Source of the DNA: Rhodococcus sp. 14-2483-1-2
GTDB taxonomy: Bacteria; Actinomycetota; Actinomycetes; Mycobacteriales; Mycobacteriaceae
Assembly (NCBI RefSeq): GCF_002259405.1
Contig: NZ_NPFW01000022.1
Location: 496,001-560,000, forward strand
Direction of reading: 5' to 3'
Length of the DNA: 64,000 nucleotides
Under the pieces are notes generated by a model, which worked only from the letters and a program-made list of their open reading frames with translations, did no database searches and was not told the origin of the DNA. Position numbers and translations under genes: made by a program. Shown piece by piece: positions 27,175 through 38,154 of the stretch; the first letter of the stretch is position 1; the number at the start of each line of letters is the position of its first letter.

Positions 27175-28262
27175 CGAGAACGCATCGATCGCCGGACGGT
27201 GAATCCCACCGCTCCGACGATCAGCACCACCCCGGCAGCGACGGCCGCTCGGAATCCCCATTCCGAGTAGTCCGTCGCTGTCGGCGTCTGCGCCGGCTGT
27301 TCGGGAACGACGGTCGGCGATACCGGAACCACGGCAACGGGTTCGGGGGCGGACATATCGAGTGCTACCGCGTCGGGGATCCTCAGAATGGGCGGAAGCG
27401 CAGCCTCTGTGGGGCCGAATCCTGCCTCGGATGCGATCAGCAAGGAACCGTCGTCGGTGAACACCATTGCCTCGCCCTGCGGCTGATCGGGCAGTGGCAC
27501 CACGGCACGAGACGCTGTCGGATCGACCAATGCCGATGCGATGTCCCCGTCCGACGGGCGGAACAGGTAGGCGTCGGTGTAGGTGCGCACTGCGGCGACG
27601 GTGCCGTCGGCGCTCACCGCTCCCCCGGTCGCCAGGATCGAGCCGACCACGAACGGCGGCCCACCGACCGTGTCCGTTGCGGTGAACGCCAGATTTCCGA
27701 CCTTGCGCATCGGCGTCGGCCCGGGGCTGTCCAGATCGGCGACGGACTCGTCGCCGGCAGGTACGTACACCCCGCTCACGCCCGAGAGCTCCTTGGTGAC
27801 GATCACCGGCCTACCACCGGGCTCGATCAGTATCGTCTCGGCGTCGTGCGGGCCGTCGGGGTAGGTCAGTCGGTACAGCTCGCCCGCACCCGATGCCGGG
27901 TCCATCCGCGTCAGTGCCACTGTGTCGCGGCGCATCTGATTGTCGCCGATGTCGGCCAACCACAGCGAGCCGTCGTACGAAGTCAGGTCCTCCACGTCGT
28001 ACGGGTCGACGGGAACGTCGATCCATCGCTCGACGGCGCAGTCGGCACCGAGCACAGCGACCCGATCATCGGCTCCGCTGTCTCCGATTGCGTAGAGGAC
28101 CTCGTCGATCGAGGTCAGCCCCGACAACTCGGCAAGGCCAGGATCGGTTGGTCGACAGTACGTTTCGGTCTCGATCGGCGCAGCGAAGGCAGTTCCCGAG
28201 AACGCGATCGTCGTAGCGACCGCAGCCGCGGCCGCTCCGCACACCACCAGCCGTGGCCCCAC
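27171..28262 (-). CDS. Secreted, C-terminally anchored beta-propeller-like protein, hypothetical
   Basis: A 363-residue protein with a signal peptide (1-27, ending AFAAP). A large external domain has repeated short motifs such as YAIGDSGADDRVAV and LWLADIGDNQMRRD that suggest beta-propeller blades. A Pro/Thr-rich stretch follows, then a C-terminal transmembrane helix (about 337-355) and a basic tail (RRSMRSR). No LPxTG site is seen, so it stays in the membrane facing out. The start is a GTG at 28262, five bases after the hflX stop, so it is probably co-transcribed with hflX. Function unknown. Confidence 0.75.
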   Translation of the reverse strand: MGPRLVVCGAAAAAVATTIAFSGTAFAAPIETETYCRPTDPGLAELSGLTSIDEVLYAIGDSGADDRVAVLGADCAVERWIDVPVDPYDVEDLTSYDGSLWLADIGDNQMRRDTVALTRMDPASGAGELYRLTYPDGPHDAETILIEPGGRPVIVTKELSGVSGVYVPAGDESVADLDSPGPTPMRKVGNLAFTATDTVGGPPFVVGSILATGGAVSADGTVAAVRTYTDAYLFRPSDGDIASALVDPTASRAVVPLPDQPQGEAMVFTDDGSLLIASEAGFGPTEAALPPILRIPDAVALDMSAPEPVAVVPVSPTVVPEQPAQTPTATDYSEWGFRAAVAAGVVLIVGAVGFTVRRSMRSR

Positions 28263-28267
28263 CGAGT

Positions 28268-29818
28268 TCAGACGCTGGGAACGGTCGCCGTGAACTCGAC
28301 GAGAGCTGCCGCAAGCGATTGCGGCACACGAGCTTCCACGCGCGTGCCCTCTTCCTCATGGGTCGATTTCACGATCCGGCCGTCGGTGTGGATTCGCGCG
28401 ACCAGATCACCACGCGTGTAGGGCACGAGGACGTCGACCAGCACGTCCGGCTCGGAGAGGATCTCGGCCAGGTGATCGCGCAGGGCGTCGATTCCCTCGC
28501 CGGTCTTGGCCGAGACGAACCGCGCGCCGTCGAGCAGTCCACGCAGCTGGGTCAGCTGCACCGGATCGGCAGCGTCGATCTTGTTGACCACCAACAACTC
28601 CGGCGGCATCTTCGCATCCTGCTCGCGGACCACCTCGGTGATCACCTCGCGCACGGCCTTGATCTGATCGATAGGAAGAGGATCCGATCCGTCGACCACG
28701 TGCAGCAGCAAATCTGCGTCGGTGACTTCCTCGAGCGTCGAGCGGAACGCTTCGACCAACTGAGTCGGAAGATGCCGAACGAAGCCGACGGTGTCGGTCA
28801 GCACGATCTCGCGGCCGTCTTCGAGCGTCGACTTGCGCGTGGTGGGATCGAGGGTGGCGAACAATGCGTTCTGAACCAACACTCCGGATCCGGTCAGCGC
28901 ATTCAACAGACTGGATTTGCCTGCGTTCGTGTACCCCACGATCGCGATGGACGGCACCGTACCGCTCAGGCGCTGTTCGCGTTTGGTGTCGCGGGCCTGC
29001 TTCATGCCCTTGATCTCGCGGCGCAGCTTGGCCATTCGCTCACGGATGCGTCGACGGTCGGTCTCGATCTTCGTCTCACCCGGTCCGCGCAGACCCACAC
29101 CACCGTTGCTGCCTGCGCGTCCACCGGCCTGCCGCGACATGGATTCGCCCCAGCCGCGAAGCCTGGGCAACATGTATTCCATCTGCGCAAAGGCGACCTG
29201 CGCCTTGCCTTCTCGCGAGGTCGCGTGCTGGGCGAAGATGTCGAGGATCAGCGCGGTGCGGTCGATGACCTTGACCTTGACCACCTTCTCCAGCGCATTG
29301 AGCTGAGCAGGCGTCAGTTCACCGTCGCAGATCACCGTGTCGGCACCGGTCGCGAGGACGATGTCGCGTACCTCCTTGGCCTTACCGGAACCGATGTACG
29401 TCGCGGCATCGGGCTTGTCGCGTCGCTGCATCAGCGCTTCGAGTACCTCCGAGCCGGCGGTCTCTGCCAGAGCAGCCAGTTCGGTCATGCTGGACTCGGC
29501 CTGCGCGGCCGTGCCGGTCGTCCAGACTCCGACCAATACGACGCGTTCGAGGCGCAACTGCCGGTACTCGACCTCGGTGACGTCGGTGAGCTCGGTGGAC
29601 AGTCCGGCCACTCGACGTAGCGCGGTGCGGTCTTCGAGCTGCATGTCGCCGGAGGATGGCGAGTTCTCGTCGTTCAGCGGAGACCGAGCCAGTCGCCTCG
29701 ACCACGCGTCGGACTCTTCGCGAGTCCAGGCGGATTCGGTATCGGGAGCACCGTCGACCTCGTCGCGACTGTCGTCGACCGGTTCGCCCGCAGGGGATGT
29801 TTCATGTGAGTTCGTCAT
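28268..29818 (-). CDS. hflX: GTPase HflX
   Basis: Ribosome-associated GTPase that splits stalled or heat-damaged ribosomes. The 516-residue protein has the HflX N-terminal domain (QAESSMTELAALAETAG region), a glycine-rich and arginine-rich linker, and the G domain with GYTNAGKSSLLNAL (G1), DTVGFVRHLP (G3) and VVNKIDAADP (G4). The ATG at 29816-29818 (MTNSHETSPAG) follows GGAGCT; an extended start at 29872 looks non-coding. The Rv2725c-Rv2727c order hflX-dapF-miaA is preserved. Confidence 0.93.
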   Translation of the reverse strand: MTNSHETSPAGEPVDDSRDEVDGAPDTESAWTREESDAWSRRLARSPLNDENSPSSGDMQLEDRTALRRVAGLSTELTDVTEVEYRQLRLERVVLVGVWTTGTAAQAESSMTELAALAETAGSEVLEALMQRRDKPDAATYIGSGKAKEVRDIVLATGADTVICDGELTPAQLNALEKVVKVKVIDRTALILDIFAQHATSREGKAQVAFAQMEYMLPRLRGWGESMSRQAGGRAGSNGGVGLRGPGETKIETDRRRIRERMAKLRREIKGMKQARDTKREQRLSGTVPSIAIVGYTNAGKSSLLNALTGSGVLVQNALFATLDPTTRKSTLEDGREIVLTDTVGFVRHLPTQLVEAFRSTLEEVTDADLLLHVVDGSDPLPIDQIKAVREVITEVVREQDAKMPPELLVVNKIDAADPVQLTQLRGLLDGARFVSAKTGEGIDALRDHLAEILSEPDVLVDVLVPYTRGDLVARIHTDGRIVKSTHEEEGTRVEARVPQSLAAALVEFTATVPSV

Positions 29819-29897
29819 ACGAGCTCCATGATCCACGAAAACCCCAGCGTATGCACGCGGGTTTCGGTCCACGCCCAGACCGAGGTCCGTGCGATCG

Positions 29898-30767
29898 TCA
29901 GGACTGCGCCTTCAGCCACCGGTCGTCGATCTCACCGCGGGCCAGCAGCACCGATGGTCCGCGCAGGGTGGCGCCGACGTGATCGATGTTCACACGTACC
30001 CGACCGCCGAGCACACCGACACTCACCTCACCGGTCTCGAGGCCCTCGAAGGACAGAGCGGCCGCGGCCGCCGCCACTGTTCCGGTGCCACACGATCGCG
30101 TCTCCCCGACACCGCGCTCGAACACGCGCATCTCGACGCTGCCGTCGTCGAGCCTGGTCAGGATCTCGACGTTTGCACCGTGGGGAAAGAACTCGGAGTC
30201 CAGTGTCGGCGGAGCGGACAAGTCGAGAGCGCGGAGAGATTCGCGCGTCAACGCACCGTCGACACAGGCCAGATGAGGATTCCCGACGTCGATTCCGACG
30301 CCCTCGTACGTTCCGCCTGCAACCGTCACCGAGCTCGAGCCCATCAGCGTGACGTCGCCCATCGCCACGGTGACATCGGCGTCGGTGTCGTCGAACGAGT
30401 GGACGGTCACAGCGCGTGCGCCGGCCCGCGAACCCACCACGAATTGGTCGCGTTGTTCGAGATCGTGCACCCGAAGGTAGTGCGCGAACACACGGACACC
30501 GTTGCCGCACATCTCGGCAATGGTGCCGTCGCCGTTGCGGTAGTCCATGAACCAGTCGTCGGGCTCGACACCCGACGGAATTCGATCGAGTACGCCTGCA
30601 TCTCGGAGCACACCGGTCCGCGCGACGCGCAGAATGCCGTCGGCACCGAGACCCTGGCGTCGATCGCACAACACCGAGACCGCCGACCTGGTGAGTTCGA
30701 GCTCGGCTGCCGGATCCGGCAGTACGACGAAGTCGTTCTGAGTTCCGTGGCCTTTGGCGAATTCCAT
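29898..30767 (-). CDS. dapF: Diaminopimelate epimerase
   Basis: Converts LL- to meso-diaminopimelate for peptidoglycan and lysine synthesis, without a cofactor. The 289-residue protein has the two catalytic cysteines in [14 protein letters not shown] and [12 protein letters not shown], and the N-terminal [11 protein letters not shown]. It lies between miaA and hflX on one strand. dapA, an earlier step of the same pathway, is elsewhere in the window (55612-56520). Confidence 0.95.
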   Translation of the reverse strand: MEFAKGHGTQNDFVVLPDPAAELELTRSAVSVLCDRRQGLGADGILRVARTGVLRDAGVLDRIPSGVEPDDWFMDYRNGDGTIAEMCGNGVRVFAHYLRVHDLEQRDQFVVGSRAGARAVTVHSFDDTDADVTVAMGDVTLMGSSSVTVAGGTYEGVGIDVGNPHLACVDGALTRESLRALDLSAPPTLDSEFFPHGANVEILTRLDDGSVEMRVFERGVGETRSCGTGTVAAAAAALSFEGLETGEVSVGVLGGRVRVNIDHVGATLRGPSVLLARGEIDDRWLKAQS

Positions 30768-30791
30768 GGCCGCGAGTCTACGTGGTCTCGA

Positions 30792-31721
30792 CTACGAGGG
30801 GTCGATCGCGGACAGGGCGTCCGACATCAGCGTGGGCGAGGTGCCGTCGAGCCAACGGACGCGTTCGTCGCGGCGAAACCACGATCGTTGGCGTCGCACG
30901 TAGCGTCTGGTTCCGATGAACGTCCGTTCGCGAGCGAACTCGACGTCGTACTCCCCCGCCAACACGTCGAGAGCCTGCGCGTACCCGATCGCGCGCGACG
31001 CGGTGACGCCCTCACGCAGTCCCAGGGCGAGCAGCCCGTCCACCTCGTCGAGCAGTCCGGTCTCGAACATGAGCCGAGTGCGCTCGGCGATCCGCTCGTC
31101 CAGTTCGACGGTGTCGCGATCGACACCCAATATCACCGTGCCCCAACGTGGTTCACCGATTTTCGGTGCCGACGCCGCGAACGGCTGCCCCGTCAGCTCC
31201 ACCACCTCCAGCGCGCGGACCATGCGACGACCGTCGGTGGGCAGAATGGACGCGGCGGCTTCGGGGTCGGCCGCCGTCAACGCGCGATGGATCTCCTCGA
31301 CACCGTCGCGTTCGAGGACTGCTTCCCATTTCGCTCGGACGACGGGGTCGGTGGCCGGAAAGGCCCACTCGTCGAGCAGCGATTGCACGTACATCATCGA
31401 TCCGCCGACGACGATCGGTCGCAATCCGCGCGATCTGATGTCTCCGACGTCGGCGACCGCAGCTTCTTGATACCGCGCGACGGTAGCGATGTCGGTGACC
31501 TCGAGCACATCGAGTTGATGGTGCGGAATTCCTCGCCGCTCCGCGACGGGCAGTTTCGCGGTGCCGATGTCCATCCCCCGGTACTGCTGCATTGCGTCGA
31601 TGTTGACGATTTCGCCGCCGAATTCCTCGGCCAGATCGAGAGCCAGATCGGATTTTCCCGTGGCCGTCGGCCCGATGATCGCGATCGGAGTCGTGGCACG
31701 ATCGCTCGCCCCGTCAGTCAC
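30792..31721 (-). CDS. miaA: tRNA dimethylallyltransferase MiaA
   Basis: Adds an isopentenyl group to A37 of tRNAs reading UNN codons. The 309-residue protein has the P-loop [15 protein letters not shown] (residues 17 on), [30 protein letters not shown] and the [14 protein letters not shown] tRNA-binding helix. The GTG at 31719-31721 is chosen by family alignment; it overlaps the end of the upstream gene by eight bases. MiaB (34733-36313) completes the ms2i6A modification. Confidence 0.94.
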   Translation of the reverse strand: MTDGASDRATTPIAIIGPTATGKSDLALDLAEEFGGEIVNIDAMQQYRGMDIGTAKLPVAERRGIPHHQLDVLEVTDIATVARYQEAAVADVGDIRSRGLRPIVVGGSMMYVQSLLDEWAFPATDPVVRAKWEAVLERDGVEEIHRALTAADPEAAASILPTDGRRMVRALEVVELTGQPFAASAPKIGEPRWGTVILGVDRDTVELDERIAERTRLMFETGLLDEVDGLLALGLREGVTASRAIGYAQALDVLAGEYDVEFARERTFIGTRRYVRRQRSWFRRDERVRWLDGTSPTLMSDALSAIDPS

Positions 31722-32442
31722 GAGACCAGGTCCCCACGAAGTATCCGACCCCGAAGGGCGCACCGCGGTAGAGCTCGGTCGTCGTGGTCGCACCGGTTCC
31801 GGCGAGCGCTGCCAGCACCTGCCACGCCGCTCGGCCGCCGACACCGAGCGATGCGCACAGGTCCACATCCAGACCCGCCAGAGTATCGACGTCGGCCGTC
31901 GCGAGGGCATCGTCGATGCTGCGCTGGAGCTCCTCCGCGCGCTCGTCGAACGATCCGGGGGCCTTCGGAGTCAGGGTGTTCGCCCCGTCTGCCAGCACCA
32001 GAACGCCCCAGCTCTCCGCCGATGCGTCGAGCTCTCGGCTCAGCTCCTCGCCGAACTCGGCGCACCACCCGGTACTCGCATCGGCCGGGATCGTGCGGAC
32101 CTCGACCGCATCGTCGGGCGCAGCCACTCCACGTAGCCACCCGGCGATCAGAACGGCCAGCGGCAGATCCGGGTCTGCTGCAGTCTGCGCTGTGCCGCCC
32201 GACAGTCCCACCACCACGTCGACTCCGAAGCCCCGCAACGTGCCGATCGTGCCCTCGCCGTACGTGGAGGACGTGCGATCGACGCCGATTGCCATCCAGC
32301 GGTCGACCGTCGACGCCAGGTGTGTCGTCGCGCCGACGGCGGCGGTCCGAAGATCGGCTGTTTCGGCCGCCCTCGCGCCCATCAATTCGGGGACCAGCAA
32401 CGGTGGAGAGGGCACCAGGGCCGCGACACGAAACACGAGCAC
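31714..32442 (-). CDS. Class III extradiol dioxygenase-like protein (Rv2728c-like)
   Basis: A 242-residue protein starting [22 protein letters not shown]. The [10 protein letters not shown] segment resembles the N-terminus of LigB-type class III extradiol dioxygenases, where a His normally follows. Metal-ligand histidines are not clear here (S replaces H in the first position), so enzymatic activity is doubtful. Three GTG codons (32445, 32442, 32436) could be the start. It sits directly upstream of miaA and overlaps it by eight bases, as Rv2728c does by recall. Function unknown. Confidence 0.75.
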   Translation of the reverse strand: MLVFRVAALVPSPPLLVPELMGARAAETADLRTAAVGATTHLASTVDRWMAIGVDRTSSTYGEGTIGTLRGFGVDVVVGLSGGTAQTAADPDLPLAVLIAGWLRGVAAPDDAVEVRTIPADASTGWCAEFGEELSRELDASAESWGVLVLADGANTLTPKAPGSFDERAEELQRSIDDALATADVDTLAGLDVDLCASLGVGGRAAWQVLAALAGTGATTTTELYRGAPFGVGYFVGTWSRD

Positions 32443-32587
32443 CACGCTAGTCGGTGACGCGACTTGGCCGGACGAGTCCACCTCGAGTCGTCTGAGCTGT
32501 TTCAATGGTCCGATCGGTCGTCACCTAGTTCAATGGTGTCCAGATCGCGATTGAGGCAGCCGTGACGCGCGGCAGAGATGAGGAACA

Positions 32588-34075
32588 ATGACCGACCCGA
32601 ACGCCGGCACCCCCACCACCCCCGAGGCTGCACCCTCGGACGCACCCGCCCAGAACCCCGGTGCCACCGCGCCCGATGCGGTGAGCCACGGCGGACCAAG
32701 GCCCGGAGGTGGACCCAAGCCGGGCGGTGGACCGAAGCCAGGTGGTGGACCCAAGCCCGGCGGCCCTGGTGCAGGCGCTCCGCGTCCCGGTGGTTCGGCC
32801 GGTGCCAAACCTCACCCGACCCCCTCCCACGTCCCCACCGCGATCCCGACGGTCGCCCCGGCGAGTGATCCCAGCAAGTTCGGCCGAGTCGACGACGACG
32901 GCACCGCGTGGGTGACCACCTCCGACGGCGAACGGCAGATCGGGTCCTGGCAGGCCGGAGACGCAGCGGAAGGACTCGCGCATTTCGGTCGGCGCTACGA
33001 CGATCTGGCCACCGAGGTCGGTCTGCTCGAAGCCCGATTGACCTCCGGTACGGGCGATGCCAAGAAGACCAAGGCCGCAGCGTCCGCACTCCTGGAGAGC
33101 CTGCCCACTGCGGCGGTGATCGGCGACCTCGATCTGCTCGCCAGGCGACTCGACGCGGTCGTCGAGCATTCGGATGCTGCAGCAGCGGTGGCCAAGCACG
33201 AGAAGGAGCTCGAACGCGCCGAGCACACTGCACGCAAGGAAGCACTTGCAGTCGAAGCCGAGCAGATCGGCAGCGAATCGACCCAGTGGAAGCACGCGGG
33301 AGATCGACTACGTGAAATCCTCGACGAGTGGAAGACGATCCGCGGGGTCGACCGTAAGATCGACGACGCTCTGTGGAAGCGCTACTCCAAGGCACGGGAG
33401 AACTTCAACCGTCGCCGCGGCGCACACTTCGCCGATCTCGATCGTGAGCGCGGTGCGGCCAAGACCCGCAAGGAAGAACTGGTCGAGCGGGCCAAGGCCT
33501 TGTCGTCGTCCACGGATTGGGGTCCCACCGCAGCCGCGTTCCGCGATCTACTGGTGGAATGGAAGGCATCCGGTCGTGCCCCACGCGATGCCGACGACGC
33601 ACTGTGGAAGAACTTCAAGGCCGCGCAGGACGTGTTCTTCGCTGCCCGCAACGCTGCGGCGTCCGAGCGGGACGCCGAGTTCGAGTCCAACGCCGAGGCC
33701 AAGGAAGCCCTGCTGGCCAAGACTCACATCGATCCGAGCAAGGACCTCGATGCTGCTCGTTCGGCACTGCGCGACCTGCAGGACAAGTGGGATGCCATCG
33801 GCAAGGTTCCGCGCGAGAAGATGCAGGAACTCGAAGGCAAGCTGAGGGCGATCGAGAAGTCCGTCCACGACGCGGTCGAGTCGCAGTGGCGTCGTTCCGA
33901 CCCGGAGGCCGTCGCCCGCGCCGCGCAGTTCCGCGAGCGGGTGGCTCAGTTCGAGGATCAGGCCGCGAAGGCGACTGCAGCAGGCAAGACCAAGGACGCC
34001 GAGCGTGCGCTTGCACAGGCGCAGCAGTGGCGCGAGTGGGCCGACGCAGCCGAGAGCGCCGTCGACGAGTTGTGA
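32588..34075 (+). CDS. DUF349 domain protein with Pro/Gly-repeat N-terminus (Rv2731-like)
   Basis: A 495-residue cytosolic protein. Residues 1-95 are low-complexity Pro/Gly/Ala, including three PGGGPK repeats (39-56). The rest is helical and built of repeated DUF349 units, with the recurrent pattern [20 protein letters not shown] and [17 protein letters not shown]. coli YccF-type knowledge does not help; the function of DUF349 proteins is unknown. The C-terminal end is a charged coiled-coil-like helix. AGAGATGAGGA-type sequence serves as ribosome site. Divergent from the miaA side. Confidence 0.83.
   Translation: MTDPNAGTPTTPEAAPSDAPAQNPGATAPDAVSHGGPRPGGGPKPGGGPKPGGGPKPGGPGAGAPRPGGSAGAKPHPTPSHVPTAIPTVAPASDPSKFGRVDDDGTAWVTTSDGERQIGSWQAGDAAEGLAHFGRRYDDLATEVGLLEARLTSGTGDAKKTKAAASALLESLPTAAVIGDLDLLARRLDAVVEHSDAAAAVAKHEKELERAEHTARKEALAVEAEQIGSESTQWKHAGDRLREILDEWKTIRGVDRKIDDALWKRYSKARENFNRRRGAHFADLDRERGAAKTRKEELVERAKALSSSTDWGPTAAAFRDLLVEWKASGRAPRDADDALWKNFKAAQDVFFAARNAAASERDAEFESNAEAKEALLAKTHIDPSKDLDAARSALRDLQDKWDAIGKVPREKMQELEGKLRAIEKSVHDAVESQWRRSDPEAVARAAQFRERVAQFEDQAAKATAAGKTKDAERALAQAQQWREWADAAESAVDEL
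32702..32755 (+). repeat. Three 18-base tandem repeats coding PGGGPK
   Basis: Units start at 32702, 32720 and 32738, each coding PGGGPK with different synonymous third bases, followed by a partial PGG. The codon divergence shows old repeats kept at protein level rather than a recent slippage. Confidence 0.85.
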
Positions 34076-34148
34076 TTCGCCGGTCGCGCTCGATTCGGCC
34101 GGAGTCGTTTCGCTGACTCCACTCCTGGCCGGGGGCGGCCGTTCGGGC

Positions 34149-34736
34149 CTACGGGGCCGAGTGGCCGTCCCACAGTCGCAACTTCTGCTCACCCGACGCT
34201 GCGGCGATGCGCCGCTGCTCCTGAGCGGCGAGCTGGGCGTTCGTCTTGTTCCACACGGCCTTGAGCCAGTGGAACGTCAGTGCGATGACGGCGATCCACG
34301 CGATGATCAGGCCGATCCCCGGTCCGGCACCCTGCAGGTTGTCCGGCACGGTCTGCCGCGTCCAGATCGAGAACATTCCGTACACCGACGACACCGCACA
34401 CCCAGCGAGGGCGGCCCAGGCCAGCGCCCATATACGGGTGACGAGCGCGAGCACCGACATCACCACGCCGAACGTCAGCACCAGCATCACGAAGACGCGC
34501 GACGGCAGCGCGATGGATTCTGCAACTGCGGCATCGCTGCCCGTGAGCACGTCGAACCCGCTGGCCGATCCGGTGTGCGGCAACGCGAACGTGACCAGCA
34601 GGACCAGCACCAGCCCGGCCACTACCATGGCCCGGGCTCCCGGGTCCAGCTCGGTCATCACCGCTCTTTCCGTTCGTCCGAGTTCCTCTGCGGATCGAGA
34701 GGGTACGACGCGATCGGGTCCGTCTGTGTTGGTCAT
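34149..34736 (-). CDS. Conserved membrane protein (Rv2732c-like)
   Basis: A 195-residue protein with four predicted transmembrane helices (about 38-57, 83-103, 108-127, 145-165). It has a charged cytoplasmic N-terminus ([18 protein letters not shown]) and a basic C-terminus. The family is conserved in Mycobacteriales but of unknown function. The ATG at 34734-34736 overlaps the miaB stop (ATGA), showing translational coupling to miaB. Confidence 0.83.
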   Translation of the reverse strand: MTNTDGPDRVVPSRSAEELGRTERAVMTELDPGARAMVVAGLVLVLLVTFALPHTGSASGFDVLTGSDAAVAESIALPSRVFVMLVLTFGVVMSVLALVTRIWALAWAALAGCAVSSVYGMFSIWTRQTVPDNLQGAGPGIGLIIAWIAVIALTFHWLKAVWNKTNAQLAAQEQRRIAAASGEQKLRLWDGHSAP

Positions 34737-36313
34737 GCGGTGCATCCTGTCTCTACCGGTGGCGGCGCCGGTGCGCCGATCGAGGGAAGTCCGAGGCCGA
34801 CGCCGATCGGTGCCGTCTTGGGCATCACTCCGCGTTCGTGGGCGTCTCCAGCTGCCGTACGGCGGTGGGTGAGCACGCCGGCATCGGCGATGAGGTGGTA
34901 CGGAGCGGCGGCCGTCAGCGTGGTCGTGACGACGTCACCCGGGCGAATCCCGCTCGCCCTGTCGGCGTCGACGGCGAAGTGTACGAGTCGACCGTCCCGT
35001 GCTCGGCCGCTCATCCGATGCGTTGCCGCGTTCTTCCGGCCTTCACCGGTGGCGACGAGCAGTTCGACCTCGGTACCGATCAGCGCCTGGTTGGCAGCGA
35101 GAACGATCTCTTCCTGCAACGCGATCAGGCGTAGATACCGTTCCTGCACAACCTCTTTGGGTACCTGGTCGGGCATGTCGGCGGCCGGGGTGCCCGGACG
35201 CTTGGAGTACTGGAAGGTGTAGGCGTTGGCGAACTCGGCCCGGCGCACCACATCAAGGGTCTGCTGGAAGTCCTCTTCTGTCTCACCCGGGAAACCGACG
35301 ATGATGTCGGTGGTGACAGCCGCGTGGGGCATGGCCTCGCGGACCTTGTCGATGATGCCCATGAACTTGCTCTGCCGGTAGGACCTGCGCATCGCCTTCA
35401 GGATTCGGTCCGATCCGGACTGCAGCGGCATGTGCAGGGTGGGGCAGATGTTCGGGGTCGACGCCATCGCCTCGATGACGTCGTCGGTGAACTCGGCCGG
35501 GTGCGGAGACGTGAAGCGCACGCGCTCGAGACCTTCGATCGAACCGCATGCGGTCAGCAGCGAGGCGAACGCGCCGCGATCACGGGGCATGTCCGGATCG
35601 GCGAACGAGGCACCGTATGCATTGACGTTCTGGCCGAGCAGCGTCACCTCGAGCACGCCCTGATCCACCAATGCCTGTACCTCGGCCAGGATGTCGCCCG
35701 GCCTGCGGTCGATCTCCTTGCCGCGCAGGGCCGGAACGATACAGAACGTGCAGGTGTTGTTGCAGCCCACCGAGATCGACACCCAACCCGCGTATGTCGA
35801 TTCTCGTTTCGCGGGCAGGGTGGACGGGAAGGCCTCGAGGGATTCGAGAATCTCGACCTGCGCCTGTTCGTTGTGCCGGGCGCGCTCGAGCAGTACCGGC
35901 AGCGACCCGATGTTGTGGGTACCGAAGACGACGTCGACCCACGGTGCCTTCTCGACGACGGTGTTGCGGTCCTTCTGCGCCAGGCAACCGCCCACGGCGA
36001 TCTGCATGTTGGGGTTCCGCGTCTTCGCGGGCCGCAACATACCGAGGTTGCCGTACAGCTTGTTGTCGGCGTTCTCGCGCACCGCGCACGTGTTGAACAC
36101 GACCAGATCTGCGTCGGTCCCTGCGTCCGCAGGAACGTAGCCGGCTTCCTCGAGCAACCCGGACAACCGCTCCGAATCGTGGACGTTCATCTGGCAACCG
36201 TGCGTACGCACCTCGTAGCTGCGGGGACTCGTCGCCGACCCGTCGGTGAACGGTACGGGCTCGGACACCCCGTGCTCGGTCACGTCCACGGTCGGATAAA
36301 CACTCGTTTGCAC
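34733..36313 (-). CDS. miaB: tRNA-2-methylthio-N6-dimethylallyladenosine synthase MiaB
   Basis: Radical SAM methylthiotransferase acting on i6A37 made by MiaA. The protein of about 526 residues has the N-terminal cluster cysteines in [21 protein letters not shown] and VGGCLAQ, and the radical SAM motif [22 protein letters not shown] domain comes at the C-terminus ([14 protein letters not shown]). The start is uncertain: the GTG at 36313 directly abuts GGAGGG, closer than usual, and GTG codons at 36289 or 36283 have no ribosome site. The C-terminal extension after TRAM is Pro/Gly-rich. Confidence 0.92.
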   Translation of the reverse strand: MQTSVYPTVDVTEHGVSEPVPFTDGSATSPRSYEVRTHGCQMNVHDSERLSGLLEEAGYVPADAGTDADLVVFNTCAVRENADNKLYGNLGMLRPAKTRNPNMQIAVGGCLAQKDRNTVVEKAPWVDVVFGTHNIGSLPVLLERARHNEQAQVEILESLEAFPSTLPAKRESTYAGWVSISVGCNNTCTFCIVPALRGKEIDRRPGDILAEVQALVDQGVLEVTLLGQNVNAYGASFADPDMPRDRGAFASLLTACGSIEGLERVRFTSPHPAEFTDDVIEAMASTPNICPTLHMPLQSGSDRILKAMRRSYRQSKFMGIIDKVREAMPHAAVTTDIIVGFPGETEEDFQQTLDVVRRAEFANAYTFQYSKRPGTPAADMPDQVPKEVVQERYLRLIALQEEIVLAANQALIGTEVELLVATGEGRKNAATHRMSGRARDGRLVHFAVDADRASGIRPGDVVTTTLTAAAPYHLIADAGVLTHRRTAAGDAHERGVMPKTAPIGVGLGLPSIGAPAPPPVETGCTA

Positions 36314-36478
36314 CCCTCCAGGGTACGTCCATCGCACCGACCGACACGCCGGGGTCGAGAGCCCCACCGGAGACTCTCCAGGGCCGATGCAGACCGTCAG
36401 TAAAGTTTCCATTACATAATCGAAGATGACGGGCGAAAACACCGGTCAGCGAGGAAACTACGCATAGGGTTTCGATCT

Positions 36479-37261
36479 ATGACGCACGCCACCGACGCGC
36501 CGGCATCGACACCCCCGCCGGGCGCACCCTCGATGATCTCGCTCAAATCCGTCGACAAACATTTCGGTGATCTGCACGTCCTCAAGGACATCAACCTGGA
36601 AGTGCCGGCCGGACAGGTCGTCATCGTCGTTGGTCCTTCCGGATCGGGCAAGTCGACCCTGTGCCGGACGATCAACCGGTTGGAGCCGATCGACTCCGGT
36701 GCCATCGAAGTCGACGGAGACCTGCTCCCCGCCGAGGGCAAGGCCCTGGCCGCACTGCGTGCCGACGTGGGCATGGTGTTCCAGTCGTTCAACCTGTTCG
36801 CGCACAAGACCATTCTGCAGAACGTCATGCTCGCGCCGATGAAGGTGCGCAAGCAGAAGAAGGACGAGGCAGAGAAGAGCGCCCTGGCCCTCCTCGAGCG
36901 CGTGGGCATCGCCAACCAGGCAGACAAGTATCCCGCTCAGCTGTCCGGTGGTCAGCAGCAGCGTGTCGCCATCGCGCGATCACTCGCCATGAATCCCAAG
37001 GTGATGCTCTTCGACGAGCCCACCTCGGCACTCGACCCCGAAATGGTCAACGAGGTACTCGACGTGATGACCTCGCTCGCCAAGGAGGGCATGACGATGC
37101 TCGTCGTCACCCACGAGATGGGCTTCGCCCGCAAGGCAGGCGACCGCGTCATCTTCATGGCCGACGGAGCCGTCGTCGAGGACACCGATCCGGAGACGTT
37201 CTTCAAATCCCCCAAGTCCGAGCGAGCCAAGGACTTCCTGGGCAAGATCCTCGGCCACTGA
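36479..37261 (+). CDS. gluA: Glutamate ABC transporter ATP-binding protein GluA
   Basis: ATPase of a polar amino-acid importer. The 260-residue protein has Walker [10 protein letters not shown], the Q loop MVFQSFNLF, signature [15 protein letters not shown], Walker [15 protein letters not shown] and the switch His in VVTHEMGF. The ATG at 36479 has a weak TAGGGT upstream; an internal ATG 18 codons later would begin [12 protein letters not shown], the usual family start. The four genes gluABCD lie in one direction. Substrate specificity for glutamate is inferred from similarity of the whole cluster to Corynebacterium gluABCD. Confidence 0.9.
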   Translation: MTHATDAPASTPPPGAPSMISLKSVDKHFGDLHVLKDINLEVPAGQVVIVVGPSGSGKSTLCRTINRLEPIDSGAIEVDGDLLPAEGKALAALRADVGMVFQSFNLFAHKTILQNVMLAPMKVRKQKKDEAEKSALALLERVGIANQADKYPAQLSGGQQQRVAIARSLAMNPKVMLFDEPTSALDPEMVNEVLDVMTSLAKEGMTMLVVTHEMGFARKAGDRVIFMADGAVVEDTDPETFFKSPKSERAKDFLGKILGH

Positions 37262-37313
37262 CCCGATTCACCGCTCGTCCCCGTACGCACGACTCAACCG
37301 AAGGACATCCACT

Positions 37314-38144
37314 GTGAGAATCACCCGACCGCTTCGCTTCGGTGTCGCCATCGCCGCTCTTTCCATCGTCGCCACTGCCTGCGGCGGCGGCGAGGAAGCA
37401 CGCACCATCTCGACCAGCGCCGAATCCGGCAACCTCATCGTCGGCATCAAATTCGACCAGCCCGGCCTCGGTCTCCGCAATCCGGACGGCACGTTCAGCG
37501 GATTCGACGTCGAGGTGGCCAAGTACGTCGCCGGTCAGCTCGGTGTCGACGAGGCCAACATCGAATTCAAGGAGTCTCCCTCCGCTCAGCGCGAGACGCT
37601 GATCGAAAACGGTGAGGTCGACTACATCGTCGCCACCTACTCGATCACCGACACCCGCAAGGAAAAGGTCGGTTTCGCCGGACCGTACTTCGTAGCGGGC
37701 CAGTCGCTGCTGGTCAGCCAGGACAACACCGACATCACCGGTGCCGATTCGCTCGAGGGCAAGCGTCTGTGCTCCGTCACCGGCTCCACCCCGGCCCAGA
37801 ACATCGCCGACGAGTACCCGGGTGTGCAGCTCCAGCCGTTCGACACCTACTCCGCCTGTGTGGAAGCACTGCGCAACGGCACTGTCGACGCCGTCACCAC
37901 GGATGACATCATCCTCGCGGGCTACGCCGCGCAGTCTCCGGGTCAGTTCAAGGTGGTCGGCGAGCCGTTCACGACCGAGAACTACGGCATCGGCCTGAAC
38001 AAGGACGACACCGACGGACGCAACAAGATCAACGACGCCATCGAAGAGATGGTCTCGAGCGGTGCCTGGGAGCAGGCGTTCAACGACACCGTGGGCGCGT
38101 CGGGCTACCCGCTGCCGACCCCGCCCACCGTCGACCGCTACTGA
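37314..38144 (+). CDS. gluB: Glutamate-binding lipoprotein GluB
   Basis: Extracellular solute-binding protein tethered to the membrane by lipid. The 276-residue protein has a type II signal peptide with lipobox VATAC (C23) followed by GGGEE. The family 3 binding domain includes GFDVEVAKYVAGQLG and an EKVGFAGPYFVAGQ hinge region. Start is a GTG at 37314 after AAGGACATCC. A 16-bp hairpin directly after it (38155-38192) probably gives more gluB than gluCD mRNA. Confidence 0.92.
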   Translation: MRITRPLRFGVAIAALSIVATACGGGEEARTISTSAESGNLIVGIKFDQPGLGLRNPDGTFSGFDVEVAKYVAGQLGVDEANIEFKESPSAQRETLIENGEVDYIVATYSITDTRKEKVGFAGPYFVAGQSLLVSQDNTDITGADSLEGKRLCSVTGSTPAQNIADEYPGVQLQPFDTYSACVEALRNGTVDAVTTDDIILAGYAAQSPGQFKVVGEPFTTENYGIGLNKDDTDGRNKINDAIEEMVSSGAWEQAFNDTVGASGYPLPTPPTVDRY

Positions 38145-38154
38145 TCGACCCTGT

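Noticed and set aside
36380..36470. Possible GlnR-type nitrogen control box upstream of gluA
   Set aside because: ATTAC-N6-GAAGA is only a partial match to the GlnR consensus; CATAAT (36415-36420) could be a -10 but no good -35 is present.
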